Assembly (NCBI GenBank): GCA_009697105.1
Contig: SIAQ01000050.1
Location: 1-35,486, forward strand
Reading direction: 5' to 3'
Source of the DNA: Gemmataceae bacterium
GTDB taxonomy: Bacteria > Planctomycetota > Planctomycetia > Gemmatales > Gemmataceae
Length of the DNA: 35,486 bases
In this document: in pieces, positions 1 through 7,067 of the stretch
Layout of the letters: each line of letters starts with the position of its first letter
Position numbering within the stretch: the stretch's first letter is position 1
Position numbers and translations under genes: made by a program
Notes under the pieces: generated by a model
Told to the model about the DNA's origin: nothing
The model's input: only the letters and a program-made list of their open reading frames with translations
Databases searched by the model: none

Positions 1-62
1 TCAAATTCGCCGAGATAATCGGCGAGTTGAGGACCAAGCGAAAGTATTTGATCGAGGGTCAT
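1..62 (-). CDS. Transposase, N-terminal start only (runs off the window)
   Basis: Reading leftward from the ATG at 62-60, the frame is open to the window edge and begins MTLDQILSLGPQLADYLGEF. An AAGGAGTT ribosome site lies just upstream. This opening resembles the N-termini of IS701/IS4-type DDE transposases that I associate with Gemmata-like genomes, but only about 20 residues are visible, so the family is a guess. Two observations support a mobile element: the adjacent gene at 126-470 is a headless fragment, and the translation start sits behind an RBS-masking inverted repeat of the kind seen in IS10 and IS50. The exact element end is not resolvable; it probably lies between about 105 and 142. 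Confidence 0.4.
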   Translation of the reverse strand, partial: MTLDQILSLGPQLADYLGEF

Positions 63-64
63 CC

Positions 65-101
65 GTAACTCCTTGCAAACGTCCGCGGTTTAAGGAGTTA
101 C
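65..101 (-). promoter_or_regulatory. Inverted repeat that can mask the transposase ribosome site
   Basis: GTAACTCCTT at 65-74 and AAGGAGTTAC at 92-101 are perfect 10-bp inverted repeats with a 17-nt spacer. On the minus-strand transcript, the copy nearer the gene contains the AAGGAG Shine-Dalgarno, 2 nt before the start region. A transcript entering from outside the element would include both arms and could fold the ribosome site into a stem. A transcript starting inside might lack the outer arm. Masking of this kind is known for IS10 and IS50; its operation here is inference. Confidence 0.45.
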
Positions 102-125
102 AGTGTACCATAACTGACAGCTGCA

Positions 126-470
126 ATGCAAGTAGCGCTGTCGTACTACAAGCCGCTCCCGAAAGGCAGCGCCTGCATGGAGGATTCGCTCAACGGCACC
201 CGGGAAGGTTGGCCAGCACCAGGTCCCGACGCGATCCAATATCTGGCGGGCAAAGGCATCCGCTGTGTCGCCACTGACGCGCCAAGTCTAGGCGGCGCCG
301 ACCCGAAGCATGCCCTCTGGACCTACTGGATGCTCGGAACCAACGGCATGGTCGGCGTCGAGTTCCTGACCAACCTCAGCAACTTGCCGACGGGCGGTTA
401 TTTCATGTTCGCCGCGGGCAAGATAAAAGGTTGCTACGGTGGCCCGGGCCGGGCGATTGCACTGTATTGA
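126..470 (+). pseudogene. Cyclase-family protein (PF04199-like), C-terminal remnant
   Basis: The 114-residue frame matches the C-terminal part of metal-dependent cyclase/kynurenine formamidase-like hydrolases. Recognisable segments are EGWPAPGPDAIQYLAGKGIR, then ATDAPSLGG, MVGVEFLTNL, and the GGPGRAIAL tail. The N-terminal half, which should carry the HxGTHxD metal-binding motif, is absent. Family similarity begins at about SYYKPLPKG, residue 6, and an in-frame TAA lies at 111-113, next to the transposase leader. The simplest reading is that the element to the left cut the gene and removed its active-site half, so the product should be inactive. Before truncation it may have belonged with the neighbouring oxidoreductases as a hydrolase of the same catabolic pathway. 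Family assignment is fairly confident; substrate unknown. Confidence 0.72.
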
Positions 471-486
471 TTTAAGCTATACTTCC

Positions 487-600
487 AGCGGATGAATTTG
501 TCCGGTCAGAGCCTGAGCGCCAGCGAAGGGCAACGTTTCGGCGGCCCTTCGCTGGCGCTCAGGCTCTGAAAATGCGACATTCTCAACCCCCAGCAGTATA
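487..600. repeat. Palindromic MITE-like repeat, copy 1
   Basis: Perfect 26-bp arms at 506-531 and 544-569 share the core GAGCCTGAGCGCCAGCGAAG and enclose a 12-nt loop. Outer flanks (GCGGATGAATTTGTCCGG on the left, CTGAAAATGCGACA on the right) recur in the copy at 16237-16346. Short TATACT-like ends in opposite orientation at about 478-484 and 596-602 may be terminal repeats. It lies in the intergenic gap between the cyclase remnant and the epimerase gene. A non-autonomous element is inferred; it has no coding capacity. Confidence 0.75.
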
Positions 601-669
601 GGTTCGGATCCGATAAATTGAGCCAACGGCAGTATTTGCATGGCTGATAGCTAAAGCGTAAGGAGAACC

Positions 670-1602
670 TTGAACAACGTCATCCTGGTCACCGGCGGCA
701 GCGGGTTCATCGGCACTTGGGTTCTGCGCGAACTCCTGGCTCGCGATCTATCGCCGGTGGTTTTTGACGTGGCGGAGAATCGTGAGCGGTGGCGGCGAAT
801 TCTCGGCGCCGATGTATCGCGCGTCGTGTTCGCACAAGGAAGCTTACTCGATCGCGAACGCTTGCACCAGGCTTGCGACAAGCATCGCGTCACGCATTTT
901 ATTCACCTCGCCGCGCTACTTACTCCGGCGTGCCAGCGGGATCCCTGGGCCGGCTGCGAGGTCAACGTTCTTGCCGGTATCGCATTGTTCGAGGAAGCTC
1001 GTCGATTGGCGGGGCAGATTCGCGGGTTCTCCTACGCCAGCAGTCTTGGCATCTTCGGCCCCGAACCTGATGATGTTAGCACCTACGCGCCAAGCCTCGG
1101 CAATCAGCCGCCGAACTTTTATGGTGCGTTCAAGAAAGCGTTCGAGATGATTGCCGAGCAGTATTGGCGCCACTTCGGCATCGCATCGATCGGTGTCAGA
1201 CCGCACGTCGTCTACGGCCCGGATCGCGATCAGGGCCTGACGGCTGGCCCTTCGCTGGCAGCCCGTGCCACCGCGTACGGCGAACCGTTCACGATCAACT
1301 ATACTGGGAAGGCGGGATACGATTACGTTGAAGATGTGGCCAAGGCGTTCGTCCGCACTGCTTTGGAAACGCCGCGCGGAGCGAACATAGTTGACCTGCC
1401 GAGCGAATTGGCCACGGTCGAGGAGATCGTTGCCGCCATCAAAATGGTCGTCCCCAATGCGACGCTGCGAATCGACGGCCCGCCGATCCCGTCCAATGTG
1501 CCGCCGCGACTGCGCTTGATCGACACGCTATTTCCCGATTGGCAGGCGACATCCTTGCGCGAGGGCATGCGAAAGACCATCGATTTCTATCGATCGCGAT
1601 AA
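670..1602 (+). CDS. NAD-dependent epimerase/dehydratase (extended SDR)
   Basis: A 310-residue protein, usual length for the family. The N-terminal Rossmann motif TGGSGFIG (residues 8-15) binds NAD(P). SYASS (121-125) supplies the catalytic serine region, and YGAFK (151-155) is the YxxxK catalytic pair. The segment GVRPHVVYGPDRDQG is typical of sugar-nucleotide epimerases and related dehydrogenases. Translation starts at TTG 670, preceded by AAGGAGA 5 nt upstream; no better start lies nearby. The stop is 3 bp from the convergent SDR gene stop, so the two transcripts run into each other. The substrate cannot be read from sequence; a sugar nucleotide, a lactone/hydroxy acid or a steroid-like substrate are all possible. 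Its closeness to the cyclase remnant and the minus-strand dehydrogenases suggests a shared catabolic function, but it lies on the opposite strand. Confidence 0.85.
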   Translation: MNNVILVTGGSGFIGTWVLRELLARDLSPVVFDVAENRERWRRILGADVSRVVFAQGSLLDRERLHQACDKHRVTHFIHLAALLTPACQRDPWAGCEVNVLAGIALFEEARRLAGQIRGFSYASSLGIFGPEPDDVSTYAPSLGNQPPNFYGAFKKAFEMIAEQYWRHFGIASIGVRPHVVYGPDRDQGLTAGPSLAARATAYGEPFTINYTGKAGYDYVEDVAKAFVRTALETPRGANIVDLPSELATVEEIVAAIKMVVPNATLRIDGPPIPSNVPPRLRLIDTLFPDWQATSLREGMRKTIDFYRSR

Positions 1603-1605
1603 CTC

Positions 1606-2388
1606 TCAAAAATCCCGCGTATATCCCGCCGTCCAGCCGCCGTCGACGGTCAAGATGTGGCCCGTCATGTAGCTGTTCTCCGGATCGGCCAAGAACAACG
1701 CGGCAACGGCGATCTCGTCGGTCGTGGCAGGGCGACCGAGTGGGACGTGGTCGAGCATCCGTTGCACGTTGTCGCGAAACTTGCCGCCTTCCGCATAGAA
1801 GAGTTGCTTCGTTCCTTCGGTGAGCGTCGAGCCAGGGGCGATGCCGTTGACGAGGATGCCGTCGGGGCCGAGTTCCAGCGCCATGGCCTTCGTCAAATTC
1901 ACGACACCCGCCTTGGCCGCCACGAAGGCGCATTGCAAGCGCAAAGGCACCAGGCCAACGATCGACGCGATGTTCATGATGCGGCCGGCCTTCTGCTTTT
2001 TCATCACTCGGGCGGCAAATCGGCTCACCTCGTACAAGCCCGTCAGATCGACGCTTAGCAGGCGATCCCATTCTTCACGCGGAAATTGATCGATCGTGAC
2101 GCGATGCGCGAACGTATTGACGCCGGCGTTGTTGACGAGAATATCGAGCCGGCCAAACTCCGCGACGATTTTGCCGATCACCGCTTCAACCTCGTCGGCA
2201 CGGGTGACATCCATACGCCATCCCACTGCGCTGGCGGATCGCGCTGCCGCTGCTTCCGTCGCGGCAAGGTCGAGATCGGTGTAGACGACGCGGCTGCCGT
2301 TAGCCGCGAGGCGATCCGCGATCGCCTGGCCGATGCCGCGGGCGGCGCCGGTGACCAGACTCACTTTGTTCGTCAAATCGCATTTCAT
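1606..2388 (-). CDS. Short-chain dehydrogenase/reductase lacking the catalytic Tyr
   Basis: A 260-residue classical SDR. TGAARGIG (residues 13-20) is the cofactor glycine motif, NNAG (86-89) the structural motif, S142 the catalytic serine, and PGSTLT follows the active site. At the position of the YxxxK pair the protein reads FVAAK (F155, K159), so the catalytic tyrosine is phenylalanine; the codon is TTC. The usual tetrad Asn position reads VDLTG (D114). The fold and cofactor site look intact, but normal hydride-transfer chemistry should be impaired. GAGGTG 5 nt before the ATG supports the start. It is the last gene of the minus-strand dehydrogenase run, 101 bp after the E2 gene, with a palindrome in the gap. 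FabG-like by overall pattern; the substrate is unknown. Confidence 0.85.
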   Translation of the reverse strand: MKCDLTNKVSLVTGAARGIGQAIADRLAANGSRVVYTDLDLAATEAAAARSASAVGWRMDVTRADEVEAVIGKIVAEFGRLDILVNNAGVNTFAHRVTIDQFPREEWDRLLSVDLTGLYEVSRFAARVMKKQKAGRIMNIASIVGLVPLRLQCAFVAAKAGVVNLTKAMALELGPDGILVNGIAPGSTLTEGTKQLFYAEGGKFRDNVQRMLDHVPLGRPATTDEIAVAALFLADPENSYMTGHILTVDGGWTAGYTRDF

Positions 2389-2427
2389 GATGCACCTCGA
2401 TCGGATTCATCGTTTTCGGGAATGATC

Positions 2428-2495
2428 GTTTAGCCGCGACGCGCCAGCGGAGCGCGGGATACGAATCGCGCTCCGCTGGCGCGTCGCGGCTAAAC
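2428..2495. repeat. 29-bp perfect palindrome (TTTAGCCGCGACGCG family)
   Basis: Arms 2428-2456 and 2467-2495 are perfect reverse complements around a 10-nt loop; the outer bases are GTTTAGCCGCGACGCGCC. The right arm contains the TAG stop codon of the E2 gene at 2490-2492. The same outer GTTTAGCCGC sequence borders the inverted repeat at 35344-35437. The element sits between E2 and SDR and could form a strong hairpin in the transcript. There is no T tract, so it is better read as an interspersed repeat than a terminator. Confidence 0.8.
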
Positions 2496-3638
2496 CTGTC
2501 TCGCCACGGCGGCGTTCAACGTTTGCAGAAACTTCGCTGCCGGCGCCCCATCGACGATGCGGTGGTCGAACGTCAGACTCAGCGTCACCTGATCGCGGAT
2601 GACGATCTGGTCATCGACTACGACAGGACACCGCCGAATGCGGCCGATGCCGAGGATGGCGCATTCGGGATAATTGATGATCGGCGTGAATGCATCAATA
2701 CCGAAAGCGCCCAGCGACGTGACGGTGAAGGTGCCGCCTTGCAATTCGCTCGCGGAGAGTTTGCGCTGGCGTGCCCGTTCGATGAGGTCACGCGAGTGAT
2801 TCGCAAGGTCCATCAGGCTAAGCCGAGTGACATTGCGAACGACGGGGACCAAGAGGCCAGCGTCCGTGTCGACAGCGATGCCGATGTGAATGCCATCGGG
2901 TGATATGATGCGATCGTTCTCCCAGCGAGCGTTGAGAGTGGGATGTTTTTCAAGGGCGCTCGCGGCAAGTTTTACGAAGAGATCGGTGTAGGAAGGAATG
3001 AGGCCGCCGCCGACTTTCGATTGTTCACGCAGTCTGACGAGGTTGGTGGCGTCAATCGTCGTCATCAGCGTGACGGGAGCCGTAGAGCGATGGCTGGCCA
3101 ACATCCGTTCGGCGATGATTCGACGTGTCGAACTGACGGGAGTTGTTGGAGCCAGGGCGAGAACATCGCGTTCACGGATACGGCCGGACTGCCCGCTAGC
3201 CTTGGCATTTCGCCAATCGATGCCCAACCGTTCCGCAGTGCGTCGTGCGCGCGGCGAACTAGCCGACTTGGGAATTGCCGATTGCCGATTGCCGATTGCC
3301 GATAGCGGAGGAGTGATCGTTGACGGCGGCGCGTCGATGACTGCAATCTGCAATCTGCAATCTGCAATCTGCAATCTGCAATTCCCTACTTCGCCTGCTT
3401 GCAGCACAAACCCGATGACGGCGCCCACGAGCACGACATCGCCCTGGCGCGGGCCATCGGCGGGAATGTGGAGGATGCCGTCGTCAACGGCTTCGATGTC
3501 CTCGGTGGCTTTCTCACTCTCCAGAGAAAAGAGCGCATCGCCGGCGTGAACCGGTGCGCCCTCGGCTTTGAGCCAGCCGACAAATACCCCCTGCTCCATG
3601 GTCCAGCCACGCCGGGGAACGGTAATCGGGATCGCCAT
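2490..3638 (-). CDS. Dihydrolipoamide acyltransferase (E2) of a 2-oxoacid dehydrogenase complex
   Basis: A 382-residue protein starting at ATG 3638 (MAIPITVPRRGW), 10 bp after the E1 stop; a longer frame to 3752 runs back through E1 and is not used. The N-terminal lipoyl domain carries the lipoylated lysine K43 in LESEKAT. A peripheral subunit-binding domain follows at about 127-162 (RRTAERLGID...GRIRERDVLAL). The C-terminal acyltransferase domain ends with DHRIVDG, giving catalytic H359 and D363. It transfers the acyl group from E1 to CoA. The linker at about 84-125 is built from translated 7-nt repeats. It forms an operon with the fused E1 gene upstream. The substrate (pyruvate, acetoin or branched-chain oxo acid) is not determinable. 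No E3 is encoded in the window. Confidence 0.9.
   Translation of the reverse strand: MAIPITVPRRGWTMEQGVFVGWLKAEGAPVHAGDALFSLESEKATEDIEAVDDGILHIPADGPRQGDVVLVGAVIGFVLQAGEVGNCRLQIADCRLQIAVIDAPPSTITPPLSAIGNRQSAIPKSASSPRARRTAERLGIDWRNAKASGQSGRIRERDVLALAPTTPVSSTRRIIAERMLASHRSTAPVTLMTTIDATNLVRLREQSKVGGGLIPSYTDLFVKLAASALEKHPTLNARWENDRIISPDGIHIGIAVDTDAGLLVPVVRNVTRLSLMDLANHSRDLIERARQRKLSASELQGGTFTVTSLGAFGIDAFTPIINYPECAILGIGRIRRCPVVVDDQIVIRDQVTLSLTFDHRIVDGAPAAKFLQTLNAAVARQV
3270..3386. repeat. Inverted pair of 7-nt tandem arrays inside the E2 gene
   Basis: ATTGCCG is repeated four times at 3274-3301 and CTGCAAT six times at 3341-3382. The second unit is the reverse complement of ATTGCAG, so the two arrays are near-complementary. 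They are bounded by GGGAATTGC on the left and GCAATTCCC on the right. The whole element can fold back as one long imperfect hairpin. It is translated in frame and supplies the E2 linker, including two copies of the 7-residue unit (N/D)CRLQIA. Confidence 0.85.
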
Positions 3639-3648
3639 GATTGGAGCC

Positions 3649-5634
3649 TTATTCTGCGACAAGATCGCGGATTGCCTGGATGATCGCGTCCACATTCGGA
3701 ACAACGGCGCTTTCCAGTGTTGGACTATACGGCGTCGGCGTGTGCAGGCCATTCAGTCGGCGAATCGGAGCGTCGAGATCGTCGAAGCTGCGATCGCTGA
3801 TCTGGGCGGCGATCTCGGCGCCGATGCCGAAGGGCGCGAACGCTTCATCGATAATCAAGAGTCGGCCCGTCTTCTGAACTGAGCGAGCGATGGTGTCGGC
3901 ATCGAGCGGCGCCACGGTGCGCGGATCGATCAATTCGACCGAGATGCCTTCCTTGGCCAATGTCTCGCAAGCCTTTAGCGTGTGCTGCACCATGAGGGCG
4001 AGAGCGACCACGGTGACATCCTTCCCCTCACGAACCACGGACGCCTGGCCAAAGGGAATTTCGTAGTCGCCTTCCGGCACCTGGCCTTTCAGCCCCATCA
4101 ACTCGCGATGCTCCAGAAAGAGGATGGGATCGTCGCATCGGAGCGCGTGGTGTAGCAATCCCTTGGCGTCGTACGGCGTCGAGGGGACGACGACGCGCAG
4201 GCCGGGGAAATGAGCGTACATCGGGTAGTAGTTGCCGGAGTGATGCGTCGCCGCCGAGTGGCCGATACCGATGCAGCCACGCAACAGGATTGGCATTTTG
4301 ATGCGGCCGGCGCTCATGTACTGAATCTTGGCGATTTGATTGATGATCTCGCCGACGCCGTCGAGGACGAAGTCGGCGAACATGAAGTCGATGATAGGCC
4401 GACTGCCCGTCATGGCCGCACCGCCGCCGAGACCGACGAAGCCGCGTTCGGCGATTGGCGTATCGCAGAGTCGCTCGGGGCCGTGGATGTCGTAGAGCCC
4501 GGCGGTGGTCCTGAAGTTGCCGCCACGCTTGCCGATGCCTTCACCTAATACGAAGATTTTCGGATTGTTCGCCATCTCGTGAGTCAATGCTTCGAGAGTG
4601 GCTTGCATATAGGTGACTTCGCGGCCGGCGCTGGAGAGAGGCGCGACGGCTTTGCGAGGTGGTTCGGCGTAGATGTGCGTCGCTGCCGAGGCGGATTCGG
4701 GCCAAGGCGCCGCTTCGGCTGCTCGGTGGGCCGATTCAACATCGGCTGCAACTTGCGTTTCGATGTCCGTCAGTTCTTGCTTGCTGGCGCAGGCGGTGTT
4801 GAGGAGGTGTGTTCGCAGCCGCAGGATCGGGCAGCGGGCCTTCCACGCTTCGACATCTTCGCGTGTGCGGTACCCGAAATCGCTCATGCCTTCCGCATGG
4901 GCCCGTGTGCGATAGGTGCGACACTCGAGTAACGTCGGGCCGCCGCCCTGGCGAGCTCGCTGCACCGCTTCCTCGGCCGCCGCGGTGATCGCCAGCACAT
5001 CGTTGCCGTCGAGGTCGACGCCCGGCATGCCATAGCTCGCGGCCCGGCTGGCGACGGTCGGATTGCCGGCGGCGTAGCGGAAGGGTACCTCCGTTGCGAA
5101 TTCGTTGTTCTCGCAGATGAATATCGCCGGCAGCTTCCAGATGCTTGCCAGGTTCAGGCCTTCGTGAAAGGCTCCGTTGTTCACCGCGCCGTCGCCGAAA
5201 AACGCCACCCCGACACCTTCGGTTTTCATGAGTTTGAAGCTATATCCCGCGCCGGCAGCCTGAAGAATGCACGGCCCGACGATGCCGCTCGTGCCCATCA
5301 TGCCGACTTCCGGCGAGAACAAGTGCATACTGCCGCCTCGACCGCGCGAACATCCGGTCGCCCGTCCGTAAAGCTCAGCAATCAGTTGTTCGGGCGGCAC
5401 CCCTTTCGCCAGCGCATGCCCGTGTCCGCGATGCGTGCTGAAGACGGCATCATCGGTTCGCAGGTGTGCACAGACGCCGACGGCAATCGCCTCCTGCCCA
5501 ACGTACGTGTGGCAGGCGCCGTGAATCAAGCCACGCTGATGCGACTTGGCAAGCTGCTCCTCGCAACGGCGGATAACGAGCATCTTGCGGTACAAATTCA
5601 GTAGGCGATCTTTGGGCATGGGGTTCGATGGCAT
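3649..5634 (-). CDS. 2-oxoacid dehydrogenase E1, alpha and beta fused
   Basis: A 661-residue thiamine-diphosphate enzyme joining E1-alpha and E1-beta in one chain. The alpha half contains HTYVGQEAIAVG, HRGHGHALAKG, and the TPP/Mg site GDGAVNNG (147-154) followed by ICENN. The beta half, from about 340, contains the TPP glutamate region FVLGEGIG, DTPIAERGFVGLGGGAAMTG and the C-terminal transketolase-like domain. Together with E2 it decarboxylates a 2-oxo acid and acylates the lipoyl group. I chose ATG 5634 (MPSNPMPKDRLL); ATG 5619 is an alternative. The frame's extension to 5757 runs through an interspersed repeat and is not credible. Separate alpha and beta genes are commoner; fusions are known in planctomycetes and some other bacteria. 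It heads the E1-E2 pair. Confidence 0.9.
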   Translation of the reverse strand: MPSNPMPKDRLLNLYRKMLVIRRCEEQLAKSHQRGLIHGACHTYVGQEAIAVGVCAHLRTDDAVFSTHRGHGHALAKGVPPEQLIAELYGRATGCSRGRGGSMHLFSPEVGMMGTSGIVGPCILQAAGAGYSFKLMKTEGVGVAFFGDGAVNNGAFHEGLNLASIWKLPAIFICENNEFATEVPFRYAAGNPTVASRAASYGMPGVDLDGNDVLAITAAAEEAVQRARQGGGPTLLECRTYRTRAHAEGMSDFGYRTREDVEAWKARCPILRLRTHLLNTACASKQELTDIETQVAADVESAHRAAEAAPWPESASAATHIYAEPPRKAVAPLSSAGREVTYMQATLEALTHEMANNPKIFVLGEGIGKRGGNFRTTAGLYDIHGPERLCDTPIAERGFVGLGGGAAMTGSRPIIDFMFADFVLDGVGEIINQIAKIQYMSAGRIKMPILLRGCIGIGHSAATHHSGNYYPMYAHFPGLRVVVPSTPYDAKGLLHHALRCDDPILFLEHRELMGLKGQVPEGDYEIPFGQASVVREGKDVTVVALALMVQHTLKACETLAKEGISVELIDPRTVAPLDADTIARSVQKTGRLLIIDEAFAPFGIGAEIAAQISDRSFDDLDAPIRRLNGLHTPTPYSPTLESAVVPNVDAIIQAIRDLVAE

Positions 5635-5700
5635 GGGATTCTCGATTGGGAACCAAGGGTTGTTAGCCCGAATCGCAAGTTTTGGAGTTGCGCATTTCTT

Positions 5701-5894
5701 GCACCGAAGGCGCCGCAACAAATTAGCCCAGGGCAACGCTCTGGGGAAACGGGCCACCGCCGGACGAAGCCCTGATTAGGGCGCAACAAACGGACGCCTC
5801 GGCTATTGTACTGCCCTTTCAGGGCAATGTTCCTTGGTTGATGCTCAAACCCAGGGCGTTGCCCTGGGCTGATTTGTTACGGCACCTTCGGTGC
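5701..5894. repeat. 45-bp long inverted repeat with nested hairpins
   Basis: The arms at 5701-5745 and 5850-5894 match as reverse complements at 41 of 45 positions; the outer end is GCACCGAAGG and the inner part is AGCCCAGGGCAACGC. Each arm is itself palindromic in places (CCCAGGGC-GTT-GCCCTGGG). The 104-bp interior holds further small hairpins: GCCCT-GATT-AGGGC at 5769-5782 and TGCCCT-TTC-AGGGCA near 5812-5826. It occupies most of the gap between the hydroxyacid dehydrogenase and E1 genes. No coding content. This looks like a planctomycete interspersed repeat. Confidence 0.8.
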
Positions 5895-5921
5895 GAATGC
5901 AAAAAAAAACGCAACTTCAAT

Positions 5922-5962
5922 AAGCGCAAGCGAGGGAAGGATGCTTTCCCTCGCTTGCGCTT
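5922..5962 (-). repeat. 17-bp perfect hairpin, possible terminator after the hydroxyacid dehydrogenase gene
   Basis: AAGCGCAAGCGAGGGAA (5922-5938) pairs perfectly with 5946-5962 around a 7-nt loop. In the minus-strand transcript it lies about 30 nt past the dehydrogenase stop, and a run of nine T follows about 12 nt after the stem (plus-strand A run at 5901-5909). The offset T run makes intrinsic termination possible but not typical. If it terminates, E1-E2 would need their own promoter. Confidence 0.55.
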
Positions 5963-5993
5963 CGGGCTAATATAGCTATTCCGTTTCGCACGG

Positions 5994-6962
5994 TCACGTC
6001 GTGACGCCATTGACGACGCTCGGCAGCGGTTCCCCGCGCAGCCCCATTGCCACCAAACCCGCGGCGGATTCACGCAGCATTCTGACGGCTCGTACGCTAG
6101 TTGACGCAACGTGCGACGAAACGATGACATTGGGCATCTGAAGCAGCGGATGGCCGGGCGGAATCGGCTCGGGATCGCACACGTCGAGCGCGGCTCCAGC
6201 AAGCTGCTTGCTCTGCAGCGCCGCCACCAGCGCGTTGGTATCCACCAGGTCCCCGCGTGCTAAATTGATGAGGATCGCACCGCTTTTCATCTTCGCGAAT
6301 CCCGCATCGTTCAGCATCCGCCGAGTTTGGGCCGTGGAGGGGCAATGCAATGTTACGACGTCGCTTTGCGTGAGCAGGTCATCAAACGACGACGCAACCA
6401 ACGCACCGGCGGATTTGATCTCCTGCGCGTCCACAACCGGATCGAAGACGCGAACCACGCCGCGAAACGCGCGTAGCCGACGAACGACTTCGCGGCCAAT
6501 GCGCCCGAAGCCGACAACGCCGACTGTCAGGTCGCGCAGCGTCTTCATTTCCGCAAGCGGCACCGCCAGGCCCCACTGGCCGCCGCGAACACGAACGCAA
6601 TTCGACGTCACCTGTCGCGTGAGACCAAGAATGAATGCCAGCGTATGGTCGGCAACTTCGTTGATGCAATAGTCCGGGACGTTGCAGACGGGGATGCCAC
6701 GCGCCTTCGCCGCCTCAAGATCAACGTTATCGACGCCGATTCCGTAGCGGACGATCACGCGAACCTTCTTCATGGCAGCGATTACCTGGGCGTTCACCGG
6801 GCTGAATTGCGTGAGCACCGCATCGGCGTCGGCAACCAACGGCAGAAGCTGCTCGACGGTCTTGCATTGGTGCGAGGTGACTACCATGCCGAACGGTTCG
6901 AGGATTTGCTGTTCGATGTCGAGTGGAGCAAACGAATGATCGGTCACGAGAACTTTCAGCAT
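5994..6962 (-). CDS. D-2-hydroxyacid dehydrogenase (C-terminal-binding-protein-like family)
   Basis: A 322-residue NAD-dependent D-isomer-specific 2-hydroxyacid dehydrogenase. The Rossmann motif GFGRIG spans residues 151-156. The catalytic set is R236 (NLARGD), E265 (DPEPIP) and H284 (SSHVAST). The N-terminal segment YGIGVDNVDLEAAKARGI is typical of the phosphoglycerate dehydrogenase/CtBP-like group. I chose ATG 6962 because GGAAAG lies 7 nt before it; ATG 6977 has no ribosome site. It would interconvert a 2-oxo acid and a D-2-hydroxy acid. Lying directly upstream of a 2-oxoacid dehydrogenase complex, it could feed that complex with substrate. The spacing to E1 (about 360 bp, filled with repeats) is wide for one operon. 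No ACT domain, so serine biosynthesis is less likely. Confidence 0.88.
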   Translation of the reverse strand: MLKVLVTDHSFAPLDIEQQILEPFGMVVTSHQCKTVEQLLPLVADADAVLTQFSPVNAQVIAAMKKVRVIVRYGIGVDNVDLEAAKARGIPVCNVPDYCINEVADHTLAFILGLTRQVTSNCVRVRGGQWGLAVPLAEMKTLRDLTVGVVGFGRIGREVVRRLRAFRGVVRVFDPVVDAQEIKSAGALVASSFDDLLTQSDVVTLHCPSTAQTRRMLNDAGFAKMKSGAILINLARGDLVDTNALVAALQSKQLAGAALDVCDPEPIPPGHPLLQMPNVIVSSHVASTSVRAVRMLRESAAGLVAMGLRGEPLPSVVNGVTT

Positions 6963-7025
6963 AAGTCGGCTTTCCATGAAATTCGCAATTGAGGCATGAA
7001 TATCGATCCGGGCGTCTTGGTTCCC

Positions 7026-7053
7026 TTTCCGCCAATTGAAGTCTTGGCGGAAA
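7026..7053 (-). promoter_or_regulatory. Leader hairpin upstream of the hydroxyacid dehydrogenase gene
   Basis: TTTCCGCCA (7026-7034) and TGGCGGAAA (7045-7053) form a perfect 9-bp stem with a 10-nt loop. It lies between a possible promoter and the ATG at 6962, so it would be in the 5' untranslated region. It could be an operator or an RNA structure. Its role is unknown. Confidence 0.3.
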
Positions 7054-7067
7054 TCGGACTGGGAGAT

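Noticed and set aside
3341..3382. Short regularly spaced repeats that might suggest a CRISPR array
   Set aside because: Units are 7 nt with no spacers, lie inside the E2 coding frame, and no cas gene is present.
5635..5757. Extended N-terminus of the E1 frame
   Set aside because: It is translated from an interspersed repeat arm and is not similar to E1 N-termini.
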